This document shows positions 43,250 to 52,900 of a stretch of 64,000 nucleotides of DNA, one piece after another (positions within the stretch are counted from its first letter, which is position 1; the number at the start of each line of letters is the position of its first letter). The notes under the pieces were generated by a model, which had not been told where the DNA came from, did not search any database, and saw only the letters and a program-made list of their open reading frames with translations. The position numbers and the translations under genes are program-made. Source of the stretch: Agrobacterium tumefaciens (GTDB lineage Bacteria; Pseudomonadota; Alphaproteobacteria; Rhizobiales; Rhizobiaceae); assembly GCA_017744915.1 (NCBI GenBank), contig JAGIAH010000002.1:1-64000 (forward strand), in the 5' to 3' direction.

Positions 43250-44698
43250 CTAAGCCTGAATCCGAAACTCCGTCATCATGCCGGTTTCCAGATGACCCAT
43301 ATGGTGACAATGGAGCATCCACGGCGCGGCCTCACCGGCATCGAATGCGATCGTCACCCTGTTCATCGGCGGGATATGGACGGTATCGCGTAAGGCGCCC
43401 GCTATACGCCGCATGCCGATGCCGACCACCTGGAAGACATGGCCGTGCAGGTGCATGGGATGGGCCATCATCGACATGTTGTGGAATGTCATCTCCACCC
43501 GCTCGCCGGTGCGGGCAGGGATGGGGGCATGATCGCCCCAGCTGCGGCCGTTGATCGTCCACCGATAGGGCATCATCGAACCATCCAGCATGACATCGTG
43601 GCGTCGGGCGACCTCGCGCTCTGCCAAGGGCGTCATGGCGCGCAATACGCTCTCCTGGGCGAGATTGCGGGAGAAGGCTGGATGTTGCGTGTCCGACAGA
43701 TCGGCCATCCGGGCGATGGGTGCGCGTTCGGGCGCAAGGACGATACCCGTCCGCTGCCGCCCACCTTCACGAAGGCAAAGCACGGGCAGCGCCGATCCGT
43801 CAGCCGGCATGTCGATCTCGATGTCGAGCCGCTGGGCGGAGGCGAAGCCGAAACGGGTCGCCTCGTGCGGGACGCAGGTTTCGCCATCGGTGGCCACGAG
43901 CCGTCCGCGCACGGTCCCGAGATCTATCCAGAAAGACGTCATCGACGAGGCGTTCACCGCCCGCAGGAGAACCCGTCCGCCGCGTTCGACGCGCACCACC
44001 TCCGGGTCGTCGAGCGTACGATCATTCGCCAGATAGGCGTCAAACTCGAAATCGTTCAGATCCATCTTCATGGATGCCATGTCCATTATACCGGACATTT
44101 CCGGCATCGCTTTTGTGTCCGGTGCGCCGCCATGATCCATCGCGGCGTGATCCATGCCCGTTCCGCCTGCCACTTCGCGGAGCACGGCCTCAGGCGCCTT
44201 GAAGGAGAAGTCGTGCAGAAACAGCACCACCTCCTGCCGGTCAGCAGCAAGATCGGCTTCAGAACGCACGATCAGCGGCGCAGCCAGAAGGCCGACCTCC
44301 TGTGCCGGAATGTGGCTATGCATCCAGAAGGTGCCTGGTCTGGCGGCATAATCGTAAGAACGCGTTTCGCCCGGGCGCAGCATCGGGCTGGTGTTGGGCA
44401 CGCCGTCCTGGGCATTGGGCGGAATCTGGCCGTGCCAATGGATGATTGTCTCTCTGTCGAGCCCGTTGGTCAGATCCACGCGAAAGCGTTGTCCGGGATC
44501 AAGGGTAAGTCCGAGCCCGCCTTTCGCATTGACGAGCCCCATGACGGTGGCGGCGCGTCCTGCCACCTCGATCGTGCGCGTCGTGGCGGTGAGCGTGGCT
44601 GCGCTGGGGGTGGACCCGACGCGGGCGGGTAAGAGCAATGCTGCTGATGCCGCTGCGGAAGCCGCAAGAAAGCTGCGGCGTGAGATAGGATGGGTCAT
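43250..44698 (-). CDS. Multicopper oxidase (CueO/CopA-like), Tat-exported
   Basis: A 482-aa periplasmic oxidase with a twin-arginine signal ([20 protein letters not shown]). The copper ligand sets are [41 protein letters not shown] and [15 protein letters not shown], giving complete type 1, 2 and 3 sites. A Met/His-rich insert around residues 180-212 ([19 protein letters not shown] and following) is like that of CueO-type cuprous oxidases. It probably oxidises Cu(I) in the periplasm as part of copper tolerance. A small membrane protein gene precedes it by 98 bases, and a divergent two-component system with a Met-rich sensor lies beyond that. Confidence 0.9.
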   Translation of the reverse strand: MTHPISRRSFLAASAAASAALLLPARVGSTPSAATLTATTRTIEVAGRAATVMGLVNAKGGLGLTLDPGQRFRVDLTNGLDRETIIHWHGQIPPNAQDGVPNTSPMLRPGETRSYDYAARPGTFWMHSHIPAQEVGLLAAPLIVRSEADLAADRQEVVLFLHDFSFKAPEAVLREVAGGTGMDHAAMDHGGAPDTKAMPEMSGIMDMASMKMDLNDFEFDAYLANDRTLDDPEVVRVERGGRVLLRAVNASSMTSFWIDLGTVRGRLVATDGETCVPHEATRFGFASAQRLDIEIDMPADGSALPVLCLREGGRQRTGIVLAPERAPIARMADLSDTQHPAFSRNLAQESVLRAMTPLAEREVARRHDVMLDGSMMPYRWTINGRSWGDHAPIPARTGERVEMTFHNMSMMAHPMHLHGHVFQVVGIGMRRIAGALRDTVHIPPMNRVTIAFDAGEAAPWMLHCHHMGHLETGMMTEFRIQA

Positions 44699-44796
44699 TG
44701 TTCAATCTCGCGATTTTTCCCACAATCGGACCGTCATTGAGGTCGGGTCCGCAGGTGGCAGGAGGACCAAGGCTATGAAAGCATAGCCGGCGACTG

Positions 44797-45069
44797 TCAG
44801 TCGGGCTTTGCCGGAGACTGGGTAAGCGAGGTGATCAGTAAAACGGTCAGGGTAACGAAGCCGCCGAAGGTGAGGAGCATGGCGAGCGGCCCGAACAGTA
44901 TCATCCAGCCCATTTCATTCCTCATGCCGGTCATGGGTGACATTCCGTTAAAGCCCGCCGGTACCGGAAAGGGCGGAACCGGGCCGAAACTGTGATACAG
45001 GGCCATTGTTGTCACGCCAGTGAGCAGCGAGAGGATGGAAATCGTGGCGAGTTTCGTTCTGCGGTTCAT
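44797..45069 (-). CDS. Small membrane protein of the copper locus
   Basis: A 90-aa protein with two hydrophobic helices (LATISILSLLTGVTTMALYH and MILFGPLAMLLTFGGFV). A Met-rich segment between them (FNGMSPMTGMRNEMGWM) could touch copper in the periplasm. I do not recognise a named family. Its position directly before the multicopper oxidase and opposite the two-component system suggests copper-regulated co-expression. Confidence 0.65.
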   Translation of the reverse strand: MNRRTKLATISILSLLTGVTTMALYHSFGPVPPFPVPAGFNGMSPMTGMRNEMGWMILFGPLAMLLTFGGFVTLTVLLITSLTQSPAKPD

Positions 45070-45243
45070 GGTTTTCTCCAGATGGTTTTAGCCGTTCAAT
45101 GGCCACCATCTGGCGCGGCAAACGTCACCCAAGTTTTTCAGGGCGCCGCGCTTTTGTGACAAGTTGTTACAGAGAGGCTTTCAGGCAAAACTTGTTTCAT
45201 CTTTTCCCGGCAGTCTCTTCACGATTGGGATAAGTTGAAAGTC

Positions 45244-45963
45244 ATGCAAAGCAGTCCTCATATACTCATCGTCGACGATCACCGCGAAATCCGCGAACTG
45301 GTTTCGCGTGCGCTCGTCAAGAACGGGTTTCGCACCAGTGCCGCCGCCGACGGGCGGGCGATGCGAAAGGTCATGGCGGATGCTCACATCGACCTTATCA
45401 TCCTTGACTTGATGCTGCCGGGGGAGGACGGCCTCTCGCTCTGTCGCGGGTTGCGCGCGCAATCGACGATCCCGATCATCATGCTGACGGCCAAGGGAGA
45501 CGAGATCGACCGAGTCGTTGGCCTTGAGCTCGGCGCCGACGACTATGTCTCGAAGCCTTTCGGCAGTCGTGAATTGATCGCCCGGATAAGGGCGGTGCTG
45601 CGCCGGAGCGAGAATGAGGGGGCGGCAGAGCAGACTCGGCGCGCCAGGCAATATTGTTTCGACCGCTGGCGCCTCGACACCGGTGCAAGAGAACTCCAGC
45701 GTGACGACGGGATTACGGTGCCGCTCAGCACCGGCGAGTTCGATCTTCTGCTTGTCTTGATAGAAAGGCCGGGACGGGTGCTGAGCCGCGATCAACTTCT
45801 GGATCTGGCCCGGGGAAGGGCCGCCGGCTCGTTTGATCGCAGCATCGATACGCAGGTGAGCCGGCTGCGTAAAAAACTTGAGGTCGATCCCACCCAACCG
45901 AAAATTATCAAGACCGTCTGGGGCGGCGGCTATATGTTTGTGCCAGAGGTAACATCCGCATGA
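45244..45963 (+). CDS. OmpR-family response regulator
   Basis: A 239-aa regulator. The ATG at 45244 is preferred to a TTG at 45235. The receiver domain has the acidic pair in ILIVDDH, the phosphoacceptor Asp in IILDLMLPGEDG (about residue 56) and the Lys in YVSKPFGSREL. The C-terminal winged helix is of the OmpR type (STGEFDLLLVLIERPGRVLS, SFDRSIDTQVSRLRKKLE, TVWGGGYMF). It overlaps the histidine kinase start (ATGA) and is divergent from the copper-oxidase genes, which are its likely targets. Confidence 0.92.
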   Translation: MQSSPHILIVDDHREIRELVSRALVKNGFRTSAAADGRAMRKVMADAHIDLIILDLMLPGEDGLSLCRGLRAQSTIPIIMLTAKGDEIDRVVGLELGADDYVSKPFGSRELIARIRAVLRRSENEGAAEQTRRARQYCFDRWRLDTGARELQRDDGITVPLSTGEFDLLLVLIERPGRVLSRDQLLDLARGRAAGSFDRSIDTQVSRLRKKLEVDPTQPKIIKTVWGGGYMFVPEVTSA

Positions 45964-47387
45964 AGCGCTTGCTTCCACAGAGCCTGTTCGGCCAGACTTT
46001 GCTTATTCTTCTGGCCGGTCTGTTGGCGTCCCATCTCATTGGCACATGGATATACAGCGCCGACCGTGGACAGATTGTGCGTGCGGTCGGCGGTTTCGCG
46101 ATAGCGCAACGGATCACGAACCTGACACGGCTCGTGCGCGATGCGCCTGCGGAGTGGCGGGATCGTATCACGCAGGATTCCAGCGACGAGACGTTTAACG
46201 TCGCGCTTTCGCCGGAGCCGCCCCCGGCGATATTGACCGACAGCGACACATCTGCGGCGGAGGCACTGAAACAGCTCCTTATCGAGCGCCTCTCGCTGGA
46301 TGGTTCTTCCGAACCGCGGGTCTCGGCCTCCCGGCCGCGCGGCATGATGGCGGGCATGGCGGAACGAATGATGGCGCAGCATGGCATGGGCGAGACCCCG
46401 ATGATGTCCGGGTTTGGCAGCTTGGGTCCGTTCGCGGGATTTCGCGAGTTGCAGGTCGCCATTCCGGTTGAGCAAGGACAGTGGCTGACCTTTAAAACGG
46501 TTCTGCCCGAAAGCGGCGGTGCCTTTTCCCTGCGCTTCCTCGTGTCGATGGGGATGATGGCAGCGATAACCGTGCTGGTGACGATCTGGGTCGTCCGGCG
46601 GGTATCGTCACCGCTGACGGCGCTTTCAAAGGCGGCTTTGCGACTGGGGGAAGACCTGAACGCTCCACCGATGCCGGAGGTCGGAACGGTCGAGACCCGG
46701 CAGGCCGCACGCGCCTTCAACGCCATGCAGGCGCGCTTGCGCGGCATGATCGACGATCGCACGAAAATGCTGGCCGCCATCTCTCACGATTTCCGCACGC
46801 CGCTGACGCTGTTGCGGTTAAGGGTGGAGAATGTCGAAGATGCGGCCGAGCGGGAGAAAATGCTCTCGACCATAGCCGACCTCAATAAAATGGTCGCAAC
46901 GACACTGGAATTCGCGAGCGGCGCGACACAACAGCCTGTCCGTCGTCCGACGGACCTTGCGGCCCTGATCGAGAGCATGGCGGATGATCTTGCCGATGCC
47001 GGCCTGCCGGTGGCGTGTATGGATGCCGCTCAGCCGATCATCCATGCCTGCGACCCGGCAACACTGAAACGCGCATTGACCAATCTGATCGACAATGCCG
47101 TGAAATATGGCGGCCACGCCGAGCTTGCAATCCATGAGACGCCGGGGAAGATCGAAATCACGATCGATGACGCAGGCCCCGGTATTCCCGAAGAGGAACT
47201 CACGCATGTTTTCGAGCCGCTTTACAGGCTGGAAAGTTCACGCAGCCGGGAAACAGGCGGGATGGGGTTGGGGCTTGCGATCGCCCTGTCCATCATTCGC
47301 GCCCATGGAGGGCAGCTCACGCTGTCAAACCGGGCGGAAGGCGGGCTTCAGGCGCTGATATCTTTTCCGCGGACCGAAGCAAGCTAG
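45960..47387 (+). CDS. Sensor histidine kinase with methionine-rich periplasmic loop
   Basis: A 475-aa kinase. A first transmembrane helix (TLLILLAGLLASHLIG) is followed by a periplasmic domain whose residues 129-149 read MMAGMAERMMAQHGMGETP and on, rich in Met with one His, a pattern seen in copper- or silver-binding sensors. The second membrane helix (MMAAITVLVTIWVVRRV) leads to a HAMP region, the H-box AAISHDFRTPLTLLRLRVEN, the N-box NLIDNAVKYGG, and the G-boxes DDAGPGIPEEEL and GGMGLGLAIA. It probably senses periplasmic Cu(I). Metal type is inference. Confidence 0.9.
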   Translation: MKRLLPQSLFGQTLLILLAGLLASHLIGTWIYSADRGQIVRAVGGFAIAQRITNLTRLVRDAPAEWRDRITQDSSDETFNVALSPEPPPAILTDSDTSAAEALKQLLIERLSLDGSSEPRVSASRPRGMMAGMAERMMAQHGMGETPMMSGFGSLGPFAGFRELQVAIPVEQGQWLTFKTVLPESGGAFSLRFLVSMGMMAAITVLVTIWVVRRVSSPLTALSKAALRLGEDLNAPPMPEVGTVETRQAARAFNAMQARLRGMIDDRTKMLAAISHDFRTPLTLLRLRVENVEDAAEREKMLSTIADLNKMVATTLEFASGATQQPVRRPTDLAALIESMADDLADAGLPVACMDAAQPIIHACDPATLKRALTNLIDNAVKYGGHAELAIHETPGKIEITIDDAGPGIPEEELTHVFEPLYRLESSRSRETGGMGLGLAIALSIIRAHGGQLTLSNRAEGGLQALISFPRTEAS

Positions 47388-47425
47388 CCAGTAGAACCCG
47401 AACGCTCGTTTTCGCAACACAAAAG

Positions 47426-48313
47426 TCAGTTGCCGAGCGTCGCCTGGAGCCCCCACATGAAACCCGGCCTCACGGCGCTGATATGATCTGTGCCCTCTAT
47501 GACCTTCGAGGACATATTCAATCCCTCGTAGCCGCGTGAGCGAAGGCGGGACTGGAACTTCTGCATGCCGGTGACCATATCGCGCGTCTTTCCCTTCCGC
47601 GCAGGATCATGGCGAGACGTCTCGAGGCCCCCGACATAGAAGAGTACATGCGCGTTAAGTTGGTGGCGCCTTTTGGCATAGTCGTCTTCGAGCCTGTAGA
47701 TTGCTTCGTCGGCGAACCAAAAGGACGGGCTGCCGAGGATGTAGGTCTGGAAAAGCGAAGGTTCGGTCAGAAGGATATGGGCACCGAGCAGCCCTCCATA
47801 GGAATGTCCCCAGAAAACGCGGCGGCCGGATGCGATCCGGTAGCGATCCTCGACATAAGGCAGGACGACTTCGCGCAGATAGTTTTGATAGGCGGCGGCA
47901 CCGCCATAGATTCTGCCGCTTTCCGGGAGCCGTACAGGCGTGTAATCGCGACGGCGACTGTCCTCCAGCTTCTCTCCGAGCGCATAGGAAAGGCCGACGA
48001 TAACGGCCTCATCGACTTGGCGGCTTTGTGCGAGGATGCGGGCGTCGCAGCTCAACTTTGGAAAGGCGCGGCCGCCATCGGCGATGACTAAGAGGGGATA
48101 GTTTCTTTCTGGACGCTCCGAATAATCTGCGGGCAGACTTATATAGATTTCGTAGCGGCGGCCCGACGCTGGATCCGGTAGTGGCACGGTCAGGACTTCA
48201 CTTTTCGAACAAAGCGATTTCGCTTCAGACGGCGAGGAGAATGCGAGCGCTGCTGTCGTGGCGAATGCCGCCACGAAAACCAACGCGGATCTCCCGATTG
48301 ATATGGATGTCAT
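47426..48313 (-). CDS. Secreted alpha/beta-hydrolase esterase (putative siderophore-esterase type)
   Basis: A 295-aa hydrolase with an N-terminal signal (SALVFVAAFATTAALAFSSP). The nucleophile elbow is GHSYGG in RRVFWGHSYGGLLGAHILL, and a late TDHISAV segment supplies a candidate His. The IroE/Fes-like esterase family has this layout (PLLVIADGGRAFP early on). It is 16 bases downstream of the MFS gene on the same strand. The substrate could be a siderophore ester, but no other siderophore gene is nearby. Confidence 0.78.
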   Translation of the reverse strand: MTSISIGRSALVFVAAFATTAALAFSSPSEAKSLCSKSEVLTVPLPDPASGRRYEIYISLPADYSERPERNYPLLVIADGGRAFPKLSCDARILAQSRQVDEAVIVGLSYALGEKLEDSRRRDYTPVRLPESGRIYGGAAAYQNYLREVVLPYVEDRYRIASGRRVFWGHSYGGLLGAHILLTEPSLFQTYILGSPSFWFADEAIYRLEDDYAKRRHQLNAHVLFYVGGLETSRHDPARKGKTRDMVTGMQKFQSRLRSRGYEGLNMSSKVIEGTDHISAVRPGFMWGLQATLGN

Positions 48314-48328
48314 CTTTCGTCGCTCTGT

Positions 48329-49561
48329 TTATTGGCTCTTCTTCAATCGGGCGGCCTGCCAGACCAAAGGGACAAGAATGATCGCAACGGCGGGCAGGAC
48401 GAGCCTGTTGATGCTGCCCCATCCCGAATTATAGAGAAGCGAGCCGGCGAAGAACGAAGCGCAGGCGACCGTTCCGAAAACCAGAAAATCGTTTGCGCCC
48501 TGTGCCTTGCCGCGCTCTGCCGGCGTATGGCAATCCGCGACCATGGCCGTGGCGCCGATGAAGCCGAAATTCCAGCCGATACCCAGCAGGATCAGCGAAC
48601 CCCAGAAATGCGCGATGTCGAGACCGCCGAGCGCGATCAGGGCCGATATGCCGATCAATAGAAGGCCGGTGGCGGCAACCCGCTCCTTGCCGAAACGCGC
48701 CATCAGACGACCGGTGAAGAAACTGGGCCCGAACATGGCCAGGACATGCCATTGGATACCGAGGGCAGCGGAATCGACGGAATGCCCGTGGCCCACCATC
48801 GCCATCGGGGCGGCGGTCATGACAAAGGTCATGAGCCCGTAAGACACGACACCTGTGGCGACGGCCAGCATATAGCGCGGCGAAAGCAGTATGCCGGAGA
48901 GCGGACGGACGCTTGTCGTTTCGGCCCGCGCCTCTCCGGACAAAGCCGGGCGGCGGAGATAGAGCAGGACCGGTATGGCAAGGCCGGCCAGCACCGCCTG
49001 GCTGAGAAAACTGCCCGCGAAAGAATGACCTGGAAAAGCTTCGCGCGTCCAGATCACCAGTTGCGGCCCGATCACGGCCGCGATCAGGCCACCGATCATC
49101 ACACGGGAGATCGCCTTGTCACGATCGGCGCCTGTGAGGCCGTCCGTGGCCGCGAAGCGGTAGCTCTGCACGTAGGAACTATAAAAGCCGGCGAGGAAGG
49201 TGCCGATGCAAAAGAGCACAAAACTGGACTGGACGACGCCGGCCGTCGCCACCAGGCCGGCCGCGACGCCAAGGATTGCGCCGAGGAGATAACCCGCCCT
49301 GCGGCCAAACCGGAGCATCATGGCCGCCGCCGGAAGCGTTCCGGCGGCAAGCCCGAGATTGAGCAGACTGACCGGCAGGGTAGCGGCAGCCGGGTTTGAG
49401 GCCAGTTGCTGACCGACCAGCCCTCCCAGCGAAATGACGATGGGAGAGTTGGCTCCGCCAAGGGACTGCGCCGCCGTCAATATCCAGATGTTTCTTGACG
49501 CAGTGGTCTTGTATTCCGATGAGCCCGCGTCCTCGCAGGGTGTCGGTTTGACGATATTCAT
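48329..49561 (-). CDS. MFS transporter
   Basis: A 410-aa membrane protein with about twelve helices. The Arg-rich loop MLRFGRRAGYLLGAI after helix 2 and LMARFGKERVAATG in the second half fit the major facilitator superfamily. No ligand can be given. It is part of a minus-strand series (52781 down to 47426) and starts 13 bases after the cupin stop. Confidence 0.82.
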   Translation of the reverse strand: MNIVKPTPCEDAGSSEYKTTASRNIWILTAAQSLGGANSPIVISLGGLVGQQLASNPAAATLPVSLLNLGLAAGTLPAAAMMLRFGRRAGYLLGAILGVAAGLVATAGVVQSSFVLFCIGTFLAGFYSSYVQSYRFAATDGLTGADRDKAISRVMIGGLIAAVIGPQLVIWTREAFPGHSFAGSFLSQAVLAGLAIPVLLYLRRPALSGEARAETTSVRPLSGILLSPRYMLAVATGVVSYGLMTFVMTAAPMAMVGHGHSVDSAALGIQWHVLAMFGPSFFTGRLMARFGKERVAATGLLLIGISALIALGGLDIAHFWGSLILLGIGWNFGFIGATAMVADCHTPAERGKAQGANDFLVFGTVACASFFAGSLLYNSGWGSINRLVLPAVAIILVPLVWQAARLKKSQ

Positions 49562-49574
49562 TCGTCATATTCCT

Positions 49575-50294
49575 TCAGATCGAGATATTCATATGTGGCG
49601 GCAGTCGATGCGCCTGCTCCGGCATGCGCAACACGTCAGGATGCAGGAGAGGGCCTTGCTTCAGCCATATCCGCACGCCATCGGCGCCGGTGGTGACGTC
49701 CATATCCGCTCCGGCCGGTAATCGCCCCCAGCATTCGCAGGACATGACTTCGCCTTCTCGGATCATGCTCCCCGAAATGACGAGGAATTCCAGCCCGGAA
49801 GGGTTTTCGACGCGGACCTGTGTGTTCCGACGCCATTGTTCGATGCAGACGCGCTCATGTCCATCATCGAACAGAATCTGAGAGGATACGCCTCCGCTGC
49901 GCGCCGCGTTTTGAACGCCGTCTCCCACCCGTTTGACGATCTGCACGTCATCGCCCTCACGAAATTGCCAGAGGCGAACGAAAATCGTGCAGCCGTTGAC
50001 GGATGCCGGCACATGGGACGTGCCCGGCGGGTTGCGGAAATAGGTGCCGGCAGGGTAGTCGCCGTGCTCATCCTGAAATACGCCTTCGAGAACCAATATT
50101 TCCTCACCGCCGGCGTGGACATGGCGCGGAAAGGCGCTGCCCGGCGCATAACGCACAATCGACGTTGCTCGCGCCACTTCCGCTCCGACGCGATACAACA
50201 TACGCCGATCAACGCCGGCTGCCGGGCTCGGAATCCAGTCCAGCCTGGATGCATGGACGACGACGGGGACGCTCAGGTCTTCATTGATCAGCAT
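49575..50294 (-). CDS. ChrR-like double cupin protein
   Basis: A 239-aa protein with two cupin folds: PGSAFPRHVHAGGEEILVLE with DEHGDYPAGTYFRNPPG in the first, and VCIEQWRRNTQVRVE with LEFLVISGSM in the second. The first has the metal-binding His/Glu pattern of ChrR anti-sigma cupins. No anti-sigma zinc domain is fused, so it is more likely an enzyme or sensor than an anti-sigma factor. Its start overlaps the ADH stop by 14 bases, suggesting coupled function. Confidence 0.78.
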   Translation of the reverse strand: MLINEDLSVPVVVHASRLDWIPSPAAGVDRRMLYRVGAEVARATSIVRYAPGSAFPRHVHAGGEEILVLEGVFQDEHGDYPAGTYFRNPPGTSHVPASVNGCTIFVRLWQFREGDDVQIVKRVGDGVQNAARSGGVSSQILFDDGHERVCIEQWRRNTQVRVENPSGLEFLVISGSMIREGEVMSCECWGRLPAGADMDVTTGADGVRIWLKQGPLLHPDVLRMPEQAHRLPPHMNISI

Positions 50295-51321
50295 CGGCCC
50301 GATCTCCCATGGTCAGCACCATCCGGAACTGGACATCGCCGGATCTCATGCGTTCCACCGCCTCGGAAGCGCGCTCCAGCGGCATGGTTTCGATCATCGG
50401 CCGAATTCCGGTCAGCATACTGAAATCCAGCGTCTTTTCGTTTTCGAAGGGAGAACCCGTGATCGAGCCGATCACCGCACGCTCGCCGCCGACGAGGAAG
50501 CCCGTGGAAACGGGAAGGGGGTCCTTGCCGATACCGAGCACGACAAGGCGTCCGCCGGGAGCCACCGAGAGCATGAGATCGGTGACCGCTGTAACATTGC
50601 CGATCGTTGTCAGGATTGCCTTCGCGCCGCCCATCCCACGGAGGATGTCGACCGCGCTTTCGGCATTTGTATCGATGTATCGGTGGGCACCAAGGCTGAG
50701 CGCGACCTCGGCTATATCCGCACCGCGGCCAATGGCGATGACACGAAATCCCATCTTCCGGGCATATTGCAACGCCATATGACCGAGGCCGCCAATGCCG
50801 AGGACGACCACCGTATCGCCTGCTTCCGCGCCGCTTTTCTTGAGCGCATTGAAGGTGGCGATGCCGGCGCAAAGGATGGGGGCCGCTTCCTCCGAAGAAA
50901 GATCGTCGGGGATCGATACAAGCCCGGTTGCTCTGGCCGTCATCATTTCCGCATAGCCGCCGTCCCTTGACGATCCCAATACGGGCTGGTTGCGGCAGAG
51001 ATTGAAGCGGCCGCGCCGGCATTGGTCGCACTCGTTGCAATGGCCGCCGAGACGGCCGACACCCACGCGCTGGCCGATTTTCCAGATCGCCGGCGTATCG
51101 GCGCCGAGAGCGACGATCCTTCCGACGACCTCATGCCCCGGCACCCGGGGCGGCTGAAGTGCCGGATCGGCGCGATCGATGTCGCCGGCATCGGCACCGC
51201 AGATGCCGCAGGCTTCCACGGCGATCAACACTTCGCCGGCCGGCGGTGAGGGCGTCGGCCGCTCGACAATCTCCAACTTTCCGGGGCTGGATATCTGCAC
51301 GGCCTTGTAGGTGGATTTCAT
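50281..51321 (-). CDS. Zinc-dependent alcohol dehydrogenase (MDR family)
   Basis: A 346-aa enzyme of the AdhP-like group. Catalytic zinc ligands are Cys in EACGICGADAGD and His/Glu in PGHEVVG; the structural zinc site is CNECDQCRRGRFNLC. The cofactor motif is VVVLGIGGLGHMALQYARKMG. It starts three bases before the amine-oxidase stop, in one tight minus-strand series with cupin and amine oxidase, suggesting amine or alcohol oxidation to aldehyde. Confidence 0.9.
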   Translation of the reverse strand: MKSTYKAVQISSPGKLEIVERPTPSPPAGEVLIAVEACGICGADAGDIDRADPALQPPRVPGHEVVGRIVALGADTPAIWKIGQRVGVGRLGGHCNECDQCRRGRFNLCRNQPVLGSSRDGGYAEMMTARATGLVSIPDDLSSEEAAPILCAGIATFNALKKSGAEAGDTVVVLGIGGLGHMALQYARKMGFRVIAIGRGADIAEVALSLGAHRYIDTNAESAVDILRGMGGAKAILTTIGNVTAVTDLMLSVAPGGRLVVLGIGKDPLPVSTGFLVGGERAVIGSITGSPFENEKTLDFSMLTGIRPMIETMPLERASEAVERMRSGDVQFRMVLTMGDRADADQ

Positions 51322-51324
51322 GCG

Positions 51325-52461
51325 CTATTGCCCTTTCGGTGAGGCAGGTTCAATGACATCTGAATTACCGCGAATAAGGTCTGCTGCGGCCCGCTCGCCT
51401 GCTTCAATGGCTCCCGCCAGATAGCCGGGCGAATTGGCTGAGGTTTCACTGCCGGAGAGGGTAATCCATCGGCTCCAGTCCACATCGACCCAGTCATGTT
51501 GGCCGCCCGCGGGATGTCCTGCGGCCGTCAGGTCAAGCTCCGTCGCGGTCAGGGTGTCGATGGCCCAGTCCTTGTAAAGCGTGGCAACAGGATGGAGTGC
51601 TTCCGCACCGAATATCTGGCCGAGTTGGGCGATGGAGGCGGAAAGCAGGGCCTTTTCATTGAGTTGCATCCGGCTCCGGGCGGCAATGCCGACAAATCCG
51701 AAAAGCGCAGCCTTGCCGGAGGCCGTCGTCGCATCGTGGATTTCAACCAACGGTCCGGCCATGCTTTGCGCAGCACCTGACAAGCCGGCTTCGCGCCAGA
51801 ACGGCCGCTCGTAAACGGCGAAAAACTTCGCATGCGGGGCCATCCAGGTCGGTGTGGCTCGCCACAGGGCGAGTGTCGCGTTCCGGGGTGGTGGCGAGAA
51901 TTCCACCGTGGCCTCAAGGAGACGTGGCGGCAGTGCGAAGACGACATGCGTGGCTTCGATTGTTTCGACACCTGATGCCGTCGAAACTGTCACGGTAAGG
52001 CTGGCCTGCGTGCGGGCGATATTGGTAACCCTCGATTCGAGGTGCAGGCAATCCTGCGGGAGACGAGCGGCCAACGCCGAGACCATGGCGCCGGTGCCGC
52101 CCGCCAGCCGCATCGATGAAGGTTGATGGCGAAATGAAGGATAGCGCTCCGGCATTCCGCCTTGCGAGCGCTGGAAAAGCATCAAGCCATCGGTGTGTTG
52201 CGGAATGAATGTCAGCCCTAGTTCATCGACAAGAGGCAAAATCTCCGGCGTCATATCCGGCCAGAACCAGGACGGTCCAAGATCGAGGCCATCATTCGAC
52301 GGGCGGTTGTCCTCGCCCGCCGACAGGATGCGGCCGCCGAGACGGCTGCGGGCTTCTATCAGGCAAACGGGCAGGCCCGCCTGATGCAGCCTGTAGGCCG
52401 TCACCAGGCCGGAAAGTCCGCCGCCGACAATGAGTATGCGTCTGGTGCCGATAGGGATCAT
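51325..52461 (-). CDS. FAD-dependent amine oxidase-family protein
   Basis: A 378-aa flavoenzyme. I take the ATG at 52461 (MIPIGTRRILIVGGGLSG), which puts the FAD motif at the N-terminus; a GTG at 52488 is possible. Family features are RILIVGGGLSGLVTAYRLHQ, IEARSRLGGRILSAG and GYLAGAIEAGERAA near the end, all like bacterial monoamine-oxidase proteins. It is followed after three bases by the zinc ADH. The substrate is unknown. Confidence 0.85.
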   Translation of the reverse strand: MIPIGTRRILIVGGGLSGLVTAYRLHQAGLPVCLIEARSRLGGRILSAGEDNRPSNDGLDLGPSWFWPDMTPEILPLVDELGLTFIPQHTDGLMLFQRSQGGMPERYPSFRHQPSSMRLAGGTGAMVSALAARLPQDCLHLESRVTNIARTQASLTVTVSTASGVETIEATHVVFALPPRLLEATVEFSPPPRNATLALWRATPTWMAPHAKFFAVYERPFWREAGLSGAAQSMAGPLVEIHDATTASGKAALFGFVGIAARSRMQLNEKALLSASIAQLGQIFGAEALHPVATLYKDWAIDTLTATELDLTAAGHPAGGQHDWVDVDWSRWITLSGSETSANSPGYLAGAIEAGERAAADLIRGNSDVIEPASPKGQ

Positions 52462-52499
52462 CTGATTGCTAAAACCTGAGGTCAGCACTCCGCCGGCCC

Positions 52500-52781
52500 T
52501 CAGACAACCTCGTAGATGCGGATTTCAGGTGCCGCCACAAGCAGAGGCTTCAATCCGGTCACGACATCGTCGTTGAACATTGCGCTTTCGAGATAGGCTT
52601 TCGCATGGTCGCTCGTGTCGAAGCCGTGCAGGACCTGAACGTCATCCGGACGGATCAACAACTCCTTGGATGTGGCTCCGGCGATCTCGGACAGGAATGA
52701 TTGCTTGTATTTCTGATAGATGTTCGCCGCAGCGGCGCGGTCGCTTTCCTTGATTTGAAGCGTAATTTCGAGGTAGGCCAT
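52500..52781 (-). CDS. Small monooxygenase-like dimeric alpha/beta-barrel protein
   Basis: A 93-aa protein resembling the ABM/ferredoxin-like small proteins (YLEITLQIKESDRAAA, VQVLHGFDTSDHAKAYL, PEIRIYEVV). Members work as heme or quinol monooxygenases or as accessory proteins; no active-site residue confirms catalysis here. It is the first gene of the series ending in the esterase, 119 bases downstream of the LysR gene. Confidence 0.7.
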   Translation of the reverse strand: MAYLEITLQIKESDRAAAANIYQKYKQSFLSEIAGATSKELLIRPDDVQVLHGFDTSDHAKAYLESAMFNDDVVTGLKPLLVAAPEIRIYEVV

Positions 52782-52900
52782 GATTTCCCTTTCGGTTCGC
52801 GCACGGCCATCGGCCGTCAGCAGTTTGCATGCGCAAACTTCAACGGAAGTCGCCGCTTGGACAAATGAGACTTTCTTCGTCGCGGGAAAGAAAAACTATC

